DNA of 48,782 bases from Acidobacteria bacterium 5-1 (GCA_002050455.1 MWZA01000150.1:1-48782); one strand, 5' to 3'; shown: positions 1 through 10,323, counted from the first letter of the stretch. Translations and numbers: made by a program. Notes: a model not told the origin generated them from the letters alone.

Positions 1-846
1 GTCAACAAAAATCCTGCCGCCGCCCGAAAAACCCGCGCCGCGCCTGCCGGCAACAATCCGGATCGGCATATCCGGCGCAGTTCCCAAGAGATTTGCGGTA
101 AAAGTTTTTGCTTCCGAAGCCAAACTTGTTAATTCATTGGCGCGTTTCTGTGCTTCCGCGTCTGCGCCTTTCGGCATAAAAACCGAAACGCCGTTTGCCT
201 CGACTTTGTCCCAATTTCTTGTAACAAAAAACGGTTGACCGTTTAACTTCTGCTCAAACGCATTCGTACTTTCCGTTCCCGAAGAAACAACCGTTTGACC
301 ATTTGGTGCATTGACCTGCAAACGAAACGGCGCAAAATCCGCGCCACGCGCAAAATACCAACTGTTCGGTGTCGGATACCAAAAAGAAAGCGGTAAAAAT
401 TGCGAACCGACCGGCGAAAGCGCGTTCAAACCCGAATTTTCTCTAACATTTAATTTGTAATCAACCGTAACGGAAAAAGTTTGATTCGGCTGAATCGAAG
501 GCAAGCGCACAATAACTCTTTGCAAGCTGCCGCTGCCGATTTTTTCTTCGCCTTTCGTAAAATCCGCCGCCGCGTCATTAACTTTCACCGCCGAAACTTC
601 CGCATTCGGACTGATTCGCAAGGTCAGACGCGAGCCGATATTCCCGCTTACATTTTTCAAATTCAAAATGGCTTTGACATTTAAATTTCTATCGCTTTCC
701 GCTTGCGGCAACGTCGCCGTAATATCATATTTCTGCACTCCCCAAGTTTTTGAAGCGCGGCTTTCGTCTTGCGCGAAAACGGAAAAACTGAAAAAGGCAA
801 AAGTAAAAAGTAAAAAGGCAAAAGTTATGATGGCAAATTTTTTCAT
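1..846 (-). CDS. Secreted M1-like peptidase, N-terminal part (cut by window edge)
   Basis: The reading frame runs from an ATG at 846 and is open through base 1 (282 codons), so the C-terminal catalytic part is outside the window. Residues 1-26 are a signal peptide ending in FAQ. The rest looks like the beta-sandwich N-terminal domain of M1 (gluzincin) aminopeptidase-like proteins: it starts WGVQKYDITATL and has a FWYPTPNSWYF stretch, followed by a linker rich in Gly (GFSGGGRIFVD). The HExxH zinc site expected further on cannot be checked. The gene follows the UPF0175 gene by 26 bp in the Kdo operon. The signal peptide is encoded by short repeated words (aaaagta/aaaaggc, 783-835). Family assignment is from overall resemblance and is moderate. 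Confidence 0.6.
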   Translation of the reverse strand, partial: MKKFAIITFAFLLFTFAFFSFSVFAQDESRASKTWGVQKYDITATLPQAESDRNLNVKAILNLKNVSGNIGSRLTLRISPNAEVSAVKVNDAAADFTKGEEKIGSGSLQRVIVRLPSIQPNQTFSVTVDYKLNVRENSGLNALSPVGSQFLPLSFWYPTPNSWYFARGADFAPFRLQVNAPNGQTVVSSGTESTNAFEQKLNGQPFFVTRNWDKVEANGVSVFMPKGADAEAQKRANELTSLASEAKTFTANLLGTAPDMPIRIVAGRRGAGFSGGGRIFVD

Positions 847-872
847 CTTTATATGAATTTATGAATTTCGTT

Positions 873-1160
873 CTAAAATTTCTTGTCAAAATTTCTTTTG
901 GTCAGCAATTTGCACAAAATCCTGCGTTGTTCTTCGATTTCCTGCTCTGTATATTCAAGAAAAACTCTGTGCTTTTTCAAAAAACCGTCTACTTCATTGG
1001 GTATTGCCGAACCGAGCATTTCGCTGACTTGAAACGCGGTCAATTTTTCCGAACGATAGCCTTCCAACGCCAACGATTCTAAAACTTTTCTTTGCAAATC
1101 TTCTTAATTCGCACCGAATTGACTTGCAACGGAATCGGGCAAACTGACAACCATATTCAT
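873..1160 (-). pseudogene. UPF0175 family protein, interrupted by an in-frame TAA
   Basis: From the ATG at 1160 the frame encodes a UPF0175 N-terminus (residues VVSLPDSVASQFGAN), hits TAA at codon 19 (1104-1106), then continues with EDLQRKVLESLALEGYRSEK and AFQVSEMLG up to a TAG at 873, about 95 codons in all. UPF0175 proteins are short antitoxin-like proteins, often paired with a DUF3368 PIN-type nuclease. No such partner lies next to it here. The ATG overlaps the kdsA stop as ATGA, so the intact gene was coupled to kdsA. A restart at TTG 1097 could still make the C-terminal 74 residues. The stop is either a real mutation or a sequence error. Confidence 0.7.
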
Positions 1161-1976
1161 ATTTTCACCTCTGAAACCAATTCGTGAATTTGCTTTAACT
1201 TAATCAATAATTTTTCCAATTTTCCCAATGGCAATTGATTCGGACCATCGCTCGGCGCGTTTTTCGGATTGTCGTGAACTTCCATAAAAACCGCGTCCAC
1301 GCCGCAAGCGACACCTGCACGAGCAAAGTGTTCGATGTATTCGGCTTGCCCGCCCGTTGCCTTGCCTAATCCACCCGGAAGCTGGAGCGAATGCGTTACG
1401 TCAAAAACGACGGGAACGCCAAACGAGCGCATAATCAGAAAACTTCTTAAATCAACAACTAAATTATTGTAGCCGAAACTCGCACCACGTTCGGTTAAAA
1501 TAATTTTTTCGCAACCCGCCGCTTGTAATTTCTCGACGATATTCTTCGTGTCCCAAGGAGCAAGAAATTGTCCTTTTTTGACATTGACAGCTTTTCCCGA
1601 TTTTGCCGCTTCAACCAGCAAATCGGTTTGTCGACAAAGAAACGCGGGAATCTGCAAAATGTCCGCAATTTCCGCCGTTTTTTCGACTTGCCAGGTTTCG
1701 TGAACATCCGTGATAACCGGAACGCCGATTTCAGCTTTGACCTGCGCTAAAATTTCCAAACCGAATTCCATTCCGCCGCCGCGAAAACTTTCAATCGAAC
1801 TGCGATTTGCCTTATCGAACGAAGATTTATAAACAAATTCCACGCCGATGTGCTTGCAGATATCGTTAATTTCCTGCGCCATAAAAAGCGCGTGCTGTGC
1901 CGATTCAACGACGCACGGACCTAAAATAAACGCCAAATGTCCATCGCCGAAGGTTACATTTCTGGCTTGAAAAGAT

Positions 1977-1987
<11 letters not shown>
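1157..1987 (-). CDS. kdsA: 3-deoxy-8-phosphooctulonate (Kdo-8-P) synthase
   Basis: Condenses phosphoenolpyruvate with arabinose 5-phosphate to Kdo 8-phosphate in the cytoplasm, the first committed step towards the Kdo of LPS. The start at 1987 gives [16 protein letters not shown] and 276 residues, the family's usual length; the frame extends further upstream, but that part has no resemblance to KdsA. Visible family motifs are GPCVVES near residue 23, [12 protein letters not shown] near 55, and [20 protein letters not shown] near the C-terminus. The start lies inside the end of the preceding acetyltransferase remnant (11-nt overlap). The stop overlaps the next ATG as ATGA, so translation is probably coupled along the operon. 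Confidence 0.95.
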
Positions 1988-3946
<1,959 letters not shown>

Positions 3947-3992
3947 TCAAATCTTTTCCGTTCGCTTTTCCTTCACATTTCTTTTTGCCGTA

Positions 3993-4208
3993 TCATCCTT
4001 CTTTTAATTGTGTTTGAACTTCCTTCGCCTTCGCCGCTTTGGGATTCATCAATTCCTGCAAAGCGTCCATACTCGCGCCAAACATCGAGATGCTCTCGGC
4101 AGCGCGTTTTTCAAATTCCGCTTCGGTGCGCTTCTGCGGTTCGCTCAAAACTTTCAAGCCGACAAATACGCCGACAATCAGCAAAACAAAAATAACAATC
4201 CAAGCCAA
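3993..4208 (-). CDS. Small single-span membrane protein (71 aa), unknown
   Basis: Starts with TTG directly after the TGA of kdsB (no spacer) and ends 58 bp before pyrG. Residues 1-19 are a hydrophobic N-terminal segment (IVIFVLLIVGVFVGLKVL), either an anchor or an uncleaved signal. The rest is a charged, probably helical tail with KRTEAEFEKRAAES and a Lys-rich end. No known family is recognised. Its position makes it co-transcribed with the Kdo genes; nothing more can be said about function. Confidence 0.6.
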   Translation of the reverse strand: MAWIVIFVLLIVGVFVGLKVLSEPQKRTEAEFEKRAAESISMFGASMDALQELMNPKAAKAKEVQTQLKEG

Positions 4209-5528
4209 TCAGCCATAAATTTCACTTAAATCTTTCCAGCCATAAATAACTGTTTCATATTTGACAAGTGCGAGAAAATGATTTCCTTTTCCAACAAGTT
4301 TTCCGCCCATTTTCTCATAAAAAGATTTATACGGACTAACTTCCAAAGCCATCAGATACATTGAATTTACCTTGTCGGCAATCATTTCCTTTTGACAAAG
4401 TTTGAAAAGATTTGCGCCGATTCCTTTTCTTTGAAATTCGGGCAAAAGATAAATCGCGTAAAGTTCCGCTTCAAATGCAAAATCTTTTTCTATCGATTTG
4501 CCGAAATCCGCAAACCCGACAATTCCATCTTTCGCGATTTCGGCAACAAACATTTTATAATTTTCTTCGCCCAATCTTTGCCGAAATACTTGCTCGCGTT
4601 TTTCGACTGTTAAATTATCAAGGAATTCCTGCGGCACAATACCCGCAAAGGATTTGCGCCAGGATTCGACGTGAACTTTAGCAACAGCGAGCGCGTCTTC
4701 GACGTTGGCTTTCCGATATGTTATTTTTTTTGCTTCAAGAATTTGTCGGACACGCTCAAAATCTTCTCGCGTATCAACACCAATCGAACCTTCCGAAACT
4801 TCGACAACTTTTATTTTCGCGCCGTTCTCCAATGTGCGAAGTTGTTCAAGCATTTCCGTTTTTTCTAAATTCGTTTGTTTTAACTTCGTATATTTTAACA
4901 AAAATTCTCGTCGATAAACGTAGAGTCCGGTATGTTTGCGATAAACGGAAAGCAAATCTTTTTCTTTCCGTAAAGCATTTTCTAAACTGCCGTATTTTTT
5001 CACGGCTTCGCGCGGAAAAGGAATCGGGAGGCGCGAAAAATAAAGTGCAAAACCGTTTTCATCGGTAACGACTTTGACGACATCCGCGCTCAAAACGTCT
5101 TTTATGTCGTGAATTGGCTCGCACGTTGTCGCAGTATCAACCGTTTTTTCTTGCAAAAGTGCGTCAACCGCTTTTTCGATTGTTGTCGGCGAAATCAAAG
5201 GTTCGTCGCCTTGCACATTAACTATAATTGAATTTTCAGGCAAAGTTTCAGCGACTTCCGCGATTCTGTCGCTTCCCGATTGATGCGCGGCGGAAGTCAA
5301 AACCGCTTCGTTTCCGCTGTCTTTAATTATTCTTAGAATTTTTTCGTCGTCCGTTGCTACAATTACACGGGAAATATTTCGAGTTTTTTGGGCTTGCTGC
5401 AAAGTCCACAAAATAAGCGGTTTACCGACAATCGGAAGAAGTAATTTATTCGGCAAACGGGTCGAGAAAAGCCGCGCCGGAATAATAGCGATAACATTTT
5501 GTCGGGATTTTTTTTCCGCGTTGCTCAC
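4209..5528 (-). CDS. kdsB: CMP-Kdo synthetase fused to a GNAT acetyltransferase domain
   Basis: Residues about 10-265 are a complete 3-deoxy-manno-octulosonate cytidylyltransferase, activating Kdo with CTP for LPS inner-core synthesis: ARLFSTRLPNKLL (18-30), VNVQGDEPL (103-111), HTGLYVYRR (199-207), EVSEGSIGVDTREDF near 243-257. KdsB normally ends about here. The chain runs on without a stop into a GNAT domain (268-439): ITYRKANVEDALAVA, ESWRKSFAGIVPQEF, and the acetyl-CoA loop IYLLPEFQRKGIGANLF with QRKGIG at 366-371, then SPYKSFYEKMGGKLVG. The start is GTG, with no strong ribosome site. It is first gene of the operon. The substrate of the acetyltransferase half is unknown; a modified sugar or Kdo is only a guess. 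Confidence 0.92.
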   Translation of the reverse strand: MSNAEKKSRQNVIAIIPARLFSTRLPNKLLLPIVGKPLILWTLQQAQKTRNISRVIVATDDEKILRIIKDSGNEAVLTSAAHQSGSDRIAEVAETLPENSIIVNVQGDEPLISPTTIEKAVDALLQEKTVDTATTCEPIHDIKDVLSADVVKVVTDENGFALYFSRLPIPFPREAVKKYGSLENALRKEKDLLSVYRKHTGLYVYRREFLLKYTKLKQTNLEKTEMLEQLRTLENGAKIKVVEVSEGSIGVDTREDFERVRQILEAKKITYRKANVEDALAVAKVHVESWRKSFAGIVPQEFLDNLTVEKREQVFRQRLGEENYKMFVAEIAKDGIVGFADFGKSIEKDFAFEAELYAIYLLPEFQRKGIGANLFKLCQKEMIADKVNSMYLMALEVSPYKSFYEKMGGKLVGKGNHFLALVKYETVIYGWKDLSEIYG

Positions 5529-5563
5529 GGAATTTTAGGTTATCTTCATTTGGTTCAAAGTTC

Positions 5564-5650
5564 AAGGTTCAAAGTTCAAAGTTGTATGAAAATTACAAAT
5601 GCAGACTTTTCTTAGCCGCAAATATTTTTCAACTTTGAACTTTGAACCTT
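5564..5650. repeat. Heptad-word inverted repeat in a divergent promoter region
   Basis: Bases 5564-5584 and 5630-5650 are a perfect 21-bp inverted repeat around a 45-nt loop. The arms are tandem copies of a 7-bp word (gttcaaa), with extra copies from 5552. It fills most of the 148-bp gap between the divergent kdsB and CPBP genes, so it lies where their promoters must be. Confidence 0.9.
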
Positions 5651-5676
5651 AAACTTTTTTCGCTAAACTCATTTTC

Positions 5677-6546
5677 GTGGAAAATATAAACCAAGAAACT
5701 ATCGAAAAATTTTCCGAATTCAATCCGCAAGAGGTTTTCACACCTGAAAATCCGACACCGAATAATCCGCCATGGAGCAGTTGGACAGCTTTTTTTGTTT
5801 GGTTTGCGAGCATTGCTTTTATTGTCGTAATTCCGAGTCTTTTCGTCCTGCCTTATCTTGCCAGACAAGGCAATGCACTTTCCGGCAAAGCAAGTCTGAC
5901 GGAATTTTTACAGACAGACCCGACTGCCGTTTTAATTAGTGTTCTAGCAATAATTCCCGCGCATATTCTAACTCTTGTGTTGGCTTGGGCGGTTGTTACG
6001 AGGCTGAATAAATACTCATTCAAAAAAACCATTGGTTGGAGTTGGGACGGATTTAATATCTGGCATTGCTTGCTGATTCTAGGCGGGATTTTTGCGGTTG
6101 CCGCCATTACAAGCAACTATTTCCCCGAACAAGACAACGAGCTTTTGAAAATTTTGCGAAGTTCGCGGACAGCGGTTTATGTGGTTGCATTTATCGCCAC
6201 TTTCACCGCGCCGATTGTTGAAGAAGTTGTCTACCGCGGCGTTCTGTATTCAGCTTTGCAAAAAAGTTTCGGTGTGCCGACAGGAATTTTCTTTGTTACG
6301 GTATTATTTGCCGCCGTTCACGTTTGGCAGTATTATCCGAGCTTTTCAACAATTTTTTTGATTTGTCTGATTAGTTTGATTTTGACTTGGCTGCGTTATC
6401 GCACAGGAAATCTGCTTCCGTGTATCGTTCTGCATACAATTTTTAACGGTATTCAATCGCTATTATTAATTTTACAGCCGTTTTTAGAAGGAATTTTCGG
6501 CACAACTGCTAAACAATCCGGTGCAGTAATTCATTATTTCAAATAA
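5677..6546 (+). CDS. CPBP-family intramembrane metalloprotease
   Basis: A membrane protein of 289 residues with several hydrophobic segments (about residues 30-60, 85-110, 125-145, 165-185, 205-225 and 265-285). It carries the CPBP (Rce1/CaaX-like, Abi) signature: EEVVYRGVLYSAL with the EExxxR motif near residue 187, HVWQYYPS near 214, and a third motif HTIFNGIQS near 254. These supply the glutamates and histidines of the active site. Members cleave or modify membrane-bound substrates and some confer bacteriocin immunity; the substrate here is unknown. Start is GTG. It is transcribed alone, divergent from kdsB and ending at a bidirectional terminator. Confidence 0.9.
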   Translation: MENINQETIEKFSEFNPQEVFTPENPTPNNPPWSSWTAFFVWFASIAFIVVIPSLFVLPYLARQGNALSGKASLTEFLQTDPTAVLISVLAIIPAHILTLVLAWAVVTRLNKYSFKKTIGWSWDGFNIWHCLLILGGIFAVAAITSNYFPEQDNELLKILRSSRTAVYVVAFIATFTAPIVEEVVYRGVLYSALQKSFGVPTGIFFVTVLFAAVHVWQYYPSFSTIFLICLISLILTWLRYRTGNLLPCIVLHTIFNGIQSLLLILQPFLEGIFGTTAKQSGAVIHYFK

Positions 6547-6547
6547 A

Positions 6548-6574
6548 AAAGCGAGAGAAAGATTCTCTCGCTTT
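6548..6574. terminator. Bidirectional rho-independent terminator
   Basis: An 11-bp perfect stem (6548-6558 with 6564-6574, aaagcgagaga/tctctcgcttt) and a 5-nt loop, preceded by an A-run. It sits between the convergent CPBP and FecR genes. Reading on the minus strand it ends in a clean U-run. Confidence 0.85.
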
Positions 6575-6595
6575 GGAAAATAATTTGCGAAATTT

Positions 6596-7723
6596 TTAAT
6601 TATCGCCTTTTCTGCCCGGACCGGTTGGCGAAGTTAAAACTGCTGGCGGTGGCGAGGACGGTGCGGATGTTCTCGGAAAATTTTGCGAAGGAAACAGCGC
6701 CGGTGTAACATCGCTTTCTACCGGCGCACGTCCGACATCATTTTGAACTTTTTGAAACGGCGGAACTGCTGACTGATTACTTCTGATTTTGCCGGTAGCC
6801 GGATTCAAAGTTGCTGCTGGCAGCTGTTGACCACCTGTCGGCGGTTGATAATAGATAAATCGCGGTAATCGGAGATACCAGATATCGCGCCCAAAACCAT
6901 AGCCGTAAGGCGAACTCCAACCGTAGCCAAACGGCAGGAAACAATAATTTCCGCTAAAACGGTCAAAAACCCAAAGTCCGTAAGAATCATATAAACTCCA
7001 GCCGTTTCGATTAAAAGAATTGACCAAAGTATTTCTCAAATTATTTCTTTCGAGCCGCGAATTAACTTTTGCCAATTCTTTAGCGCGTATTTTACTCCAC
7101 GCTTCGAGCGCGTCTTTGTCGTCGCGGTCAAATTTTCTAACCGCCACTTGATTACCGTTGACGGTCGCTTCGCGTCCACTTTTAATTTCAGTCGCCTCTA
7201 AATTGCCAACTTGCGCTTTACCTTTCCAAACAGCGATTTTTCCGCTTCCGTCGCCTAAAACGTCAACGCGGTAAACGCCCGACTTGACGACGTAAAACTT
7301 TCCTTTCGGCGTATTGACGGCGAAGCTGAAATCGTCATCGGTGATGACTTCAAACATCGCGCTTCCGCGATTTAATTTCAATTGCAGGTCGTCCAGAGAA
7401 GTTGTTTTAAATTCAAATTCGGAGTTTTCCGCTAACCGAACATACGAACCCGGATTTAACAGAATTTCCGCTTTTCCTTCCGCGCCGGTGCTGACTTTTT
7501 CACCGACTTCCAATTTATCGCCTTTAATTAAATATCCGTTTCTGCCGTTATTTTGCTTGACGGCAACTTTTCCCTCGACGTAATTTACGCCGCCGGCATC
7601 TGCGGAAATCAGATATAAACTTCCCGCCGCTGAAACTGCCCGGCTGTCTTGTGCAAAAGCAACCGCAGATAATACAAAAATAACTGTGCTGATTGTTAAG
7701 ATAGACAAAAAATTCTTTCTCAT
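6596..7723 (-). CDS. Secreted FecR-domain protein
   Basis: Residues 1-24 are a signal peptide (AVAFAQ cleavage region). Residues about 45-170 are a FecR-type beta-sandwich: NYVEGKVAVKQ, GDKLEVGEKVSTGAEGKAEI, GSYVRLAENSEFEF, LQLKLNRGSAMFEV and TPKGKFYVVKSGVYRVDV. A conserved linker FDRDDKDALEAWSKIRAKEL follows near 200, then an aromatic and Gly-rich stretch (GYGWSSPYGYGFG) and a Pro-rich tail to residue 375. There is no adjacent sigma factor or TonB receptor, so classical FecR iron signalling is not supported. In Acidobacteria such stand-alone secreted FecR proteins are common and their role is unknown. GGAG lies 7 nt before the ATG. Confidence 0.85.
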   Translation of the reverse strand: MRKNFLSILTISTVIFVLSAVAFAQDSRAVSAAGSLYLISADAGGVNYVEGKVAVKQNNGRNGYLIKGDKLEVGEKVSTGAEGKAEILLNPGSYVRLAENSEFEFKTTSLDDLQLKLNRGSAMFEVITDDDFSFAVNTPKGKFYVVKSGVYRVDVLGDGSGKIAVWKGKAQVGNLEATEIKSGREATVNGNQVAVRKFDRDDKDALEAWSKIRAKELAKVNSRLERNNLRNTLVNSFNRNGWSLYDSYGLWVFDRFSGNYCFLPFGYGWSSPYGYGFGRDIWYLRLPRFIYYQPPTGGQQLPAATLNPATGKIRSNQSAVPPFQKVQNDVGRAPVESDVTPALFPSQNFPRTSAPSSPPPAVLTSPTGPGRKGDN

Positions 7724-7928
7724 TCATTTACTCCTTCATTGGAACGGATTTTTAATAACTATCTTAACCGATAATTACTTAAAACACAATAGCTTTTTCC
7801 ATCTCTTTAGTTTCAGTCGGCATTTGGATAGTTGCCTGAAAATAAGGAACAACCTTTGCCAGCGCGTTCTAATCAAAGAAACTGCCTGAGCGTTATTCGT
7901 TCGGCAATTTTCTAAAAAGACAGCAATT

Positions 7929-8186
7929 ATGGCTACATATCAAGATCCAATCCAATGCTTCGCACCGCTTGAGATAATTGAAAGACTGCTTGAAATCCGC
8001 GCCGAGCTTGGTTATGCGGAAGTTCTTTACATTGACGATTCCAGCGAATTGGCGGAATTTTTTGATGCTTACGGTTTTGACGTTTATGCGTTTTCAAACA
8101 AAATCGAAAAAATAAATTACGGAGATTATCGTGCGCCGATTGTGCCGGGCGGCGACATCGTTCATTGTTCAATAACTGCACACTAA
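7929..8186 (+). CDS. Small protein of unknown function (85 aa)
   Basis: ATG at 7929, TAA at 8184. The codon use (GCG, GAA, TTT, CCG) matches the neighbours and the frame has a globular composition: MATYQDPIQCFAPLEIIERL, then AELGYAEVLYIDDSSELAEF and FDAYGFDVYAFSNKIEK. No signal peptide or membrane segment is visible, and no family is recognised. The ribosome site is weak. It lies alone between two minus-strand genes. Confidence 0.55.
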   Translation: MATYQDPIQCFAPLEIIERLLEIRAELGYAEVLYIDDSSELAEFFDAYGFDVYAFSNKIEKINYGDYRAPIVPGGDIVHCSITAH

Positions 8187-8273
8187 ATTTTTACAATTCC
8201 CAACAACCGAAGGAACGCGGAAGGTTTTCAAGCAATTGAAGCCTTTCGCTTTTTACTTTTTTACCTTTTCATT

Positions 8274-9575
8274 TTATACGGCTTTGACGATAAAAAGCGT
8301 TCCGTCGTCGCTCAAAAATTTCTGTTCGGTAAAATCCGCTACGCCTTTACGGATAAAATCAATCAATTCTTTGGCGGGTAAATCTATTCCTTCCAAAACT
8401 CTTTTGGCAAAACGCTCTTGCCCGTATTCCTCACCGTTGGCATTCGCGCTTTCGGTGATGCCGTCGGTGTAAAGAACCAAAACCTGTTTCTCGTCAAACT
8501 TAATGAAATGCTGATGATAACGCGTATCCCGAAACATTCCCAAAGGCAAGTCGCCATATTCGACAAATCTGTATTCGCCGTTTGGTTTAATCAGAAGCGG
8601 CGGATTGTGTCCGGCGTTGGAAAAAACAAAAGTCCGATTGGTCGCATCTAAAATGCCGTAAATCGCTGTAATAAACTGATTATCTTTGACCGAATCCCAC
8701 AGTAGATTTCCGACCTTCGCCAAAGCTATGTGCGGCGCGTAGCCGATTTGCACGCCGGAGCGCAGAGATGCCCGCAAAAACGACATCAAAAGAGCGGCGG
8801 GAATGCCTTTGCCAACCGCATCGGCGACGACAATCCCGATTTGGTCGTCGAACATTTCCACCCAATCGTAGTAATCGCCCGAAACTTCTTCGGTCGGAAA
8901 AATATATGCGCTGATGTCAAAACCTTTGAGTTTAGGGTCAGTTGCGGGAAGCAGTTCGAGTTGGACTTGGCGGGCGATTTCAAGTTGCGCCTGAAGACGT
9001 TTTTTCTCAACAACTTGTTCATGGAGTTGGACTTTTTCAATAATAATGGCGACTTGTGAAGCAAGCAGCTGCAAAATCGATAAATCATCTTGGGTATAAG
9101 AATTCAATTTATCGCTTTCAAGATCGAAGACTCCGATAACTTCGTCATTGGCGATGATGGGCGCGACCATTTCCGATTTTGTGCGTCGGCGAGCGGGAAA
9201 ATATCTTTCGTCTTGACTAACGTCGGGCGAAATAAGCGGCTTTCCCGTCTGTGCGACGTAACCGATAAAACCTTCGCCGAGTCGCAAACGCGGCTCAACC
9301 ATCTCAAAACTTATCCGATAGCCGCGAATCGTTTTCGATTTAAAAATATACTCCGTTTCGCCGTTTTTTATAACCGATTCAATCAGATAAATTCCCGCCG
9401 CGTCATACGGAATCAGCGAACCGAGCGTATCCATCACGAGCGTTAAAACTTCGTCTAAATTAAGCGAACGACTAATTGTTTTCGTGATGTCGAGCAGCAG
9501 CCGCAGCTTGTCAACTACCGAAAGCTGCGGATCCGGCGCGGAACTTGTATGAATTTTTTGAATCGGTTCGGTCAT
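8274..9575 (-). CDS. GAF-domain SpoIIE/RsbU-type protein phosphatase
   Basis: A 433-residue regulator with an N-terminal GAF sensor domain (about 20-180: DKLRLLLDITKTISRSLNLD, then GEGFIGYVAQTGKPLISPDV), a short coiled coil (QLHEQVVEKKRLQAQLEIAR) and a C-terminal PP2C/SpoIIE domain (about 215-430) with DYYDWVEMFDDQIGIVVADA, GKGIPAALLMS, and VLYTDGITES holding metal-binding Asp residues. Such enzymes dephosphorylate anti-anti-sigma proteins in partner-switching stress pathways; no partner is encoded in this window. The ATG at 9575 (MTEPIQK) is preferred over an upstream TTG. It follows the ImmA/IrrE-like gene by 18 bp, so the two are probably co-transcribed. Confidence 0.9.
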   Translation of the reverse strand: MTEPIQKIHTSSAPDPQLSVVDKLRLLLDITKTISRSLNLDEVLTLVMDTLGSLIPYDAAGIYLIESVIKNGETEYIFKSKTIRGYRISFEMVEPRLRLGEGFIGYVAQTGKPLISPDVSQDERYFPARRRTKSEMVAPIIANDEVIGVFDLESDKLNSYTQDDLSILQLLASQVAIIIEKVQLHEQVVEKKRLQAQLEIARQVQLELLPATDPKLKGFDISAYIFPTEEVSGDYYDWVEMFDDQIGIVVADAVGKGIPAALLMSFLRASLRSGVQIGYAPHIALAKVGNLLWDSVKDNQFITAIYGILDATNRTFVFSNAGHNPPLLIKPNGEYRFVEYGDLPLGMFRDTRYHQHFIKFDEKQVLVLYTDGITESANANGEEYGQERFAKRVLEGIDLPAKELIDFIRKGVADFTEQKFLSDDGTLFIVKAV

Positions 9576-9586
9576 TTTGACAGTCA

Positions 9587-9626
9587 ACAGTTATCAGTCA
9601 ACAGTTTTTTGATAACTGATAACTGT
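9587..9626. repeat. Heptad-word inverted repeat overlapping a gene end
   Basis: Bases 9587-9598 and 9615-9626 are a perfect 12-bp inverted repeat (acagttatcagt/actgataactgt) made of 7-bp words such as gataact and cagtcaa. A further copy lies at 9632-9640. It encodes the last residues and the stop of the ImmA/IrrE-like gene and abuts the start of the phosphatase gene. Confidence 0.85.
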
Positions 9627-10229
9627 CGCCCGATAACTGATATAATTTTTCCACAAACGCGAGATTTTTATTCGATATTCGACGAGTTCGCGGCTGACGT
9701 TAAAATGTCGCGCAATCTCTCTGGAAGTTTTACCCTGATTTATCATCCGCCGCAACGCCGAATATGGCACAAGCACCGCCGCGCCGACTGAATACGCCGC
9801 TTCTTCGTCGGCTTCACGGTAATCGCGGGCAATCGGTTTGCCGTGTTTATTGACATTTTCTATTGCCAGACGCGACGGCTGGTGTCCGAGAAAAACGTGG
9901 CAAACTTCTTCCATCAGCGTCGCATTTTGCCGATTTTTGCCGTGCGTCGGATTTAGGATAATCAGTTTTCTGCCGTCGTATAAAGTTTGTGAACACGCGC
10001 CGCCCGACCATTTATCTTTGCCTGTTCCAAGCAGATGCGCTTTGGTCTCTTCCGACAAAAACGGTTCGATTTGTTCAAACGAAGCAACCAGAAGTTTGGC
10101 ATATTTTGCTAAATCAAACGGATTTAAACGCTCATCATCGCGCCGCAAACCGGCAAATTCGCGCAAGCCGATAGCGCGTATTTCATATTCTCTGCCTTTT
10201 TTGGTCGGTGGTAAATTTTCGGTGTCCAC
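9594..10229 (-). CDS. ImmA/IrrE-like (DUF955) putative metallopeptidase, altered zinc motif
   Basis: A 211-residue protein with a central ImmA/IrrE-like region: LMEEVCHVFLGHQPS (about 105-119) followed by DYREADEEAAYSVGAAVLVP (about 136-155). ImmA/IrrE proteases cleave repressors using HExxH plus a downstream Glu. Here the first His of HExxH is Glu (E-E-V-C-H), so activity is uncertain. A C-terminal helix-turn-helix-like stretch follows (GKTSREIARHFNVSRELVEY). Start is GTG. The last residues come from repeat DNA. It is paired with the GAF/SpoIIE phosphatase gene 18 bp downstream, suggesting a signalling function, which is inference. Confidence 0.75.
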   Translation of the reverse strand: MDTENLPPTKKGREYEIRAIGLREFAGLRRDDERLNPFDLAKYAKLLVASFEQIEPFLSEETKAHLLGTGKDKWSGGACSQTLYDGRKLIILNPTHGKNRQNATLMEEVCHVFLGHQPSRLAIENVNKHGKPIARDYREADEEAAYSVGAAVLVPYSALRRMINQGKTSREIARHFNVSRELVEYRIKISRLWKNYISYRATVISYQKTVD

Positions 10230-10242
10230 AATGGGATTATAT

Positions 10243-10320
10243 AGTTGTCAGTAGTCGGTTGTCAGTTGGTAAGAAAGAATTTACTGCTTACTGACAACCG
10301 ACAACCGACCACTGACAACT
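10243..10320. repeat. Heptad-word inverted repeat
   Basis: Bases 10243-10266 and about 10297-10320 are an inverted repeat with one mismatch over 22 bp, built of 7-bp words of the type agttgtc and acaaccg. It fills the gap between nuoI and the ImmA/IrrE-like gene. Confidence 0.85.
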
Positions 10321-10323
10321 GCC

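Noticed and set aside
1104-1106. Recoding of the TAA in the UPF0175 gene
   Set aside because: TAA is not a selenocysteine or pyrrolysine codon; mutation or sequencing error is simpler.
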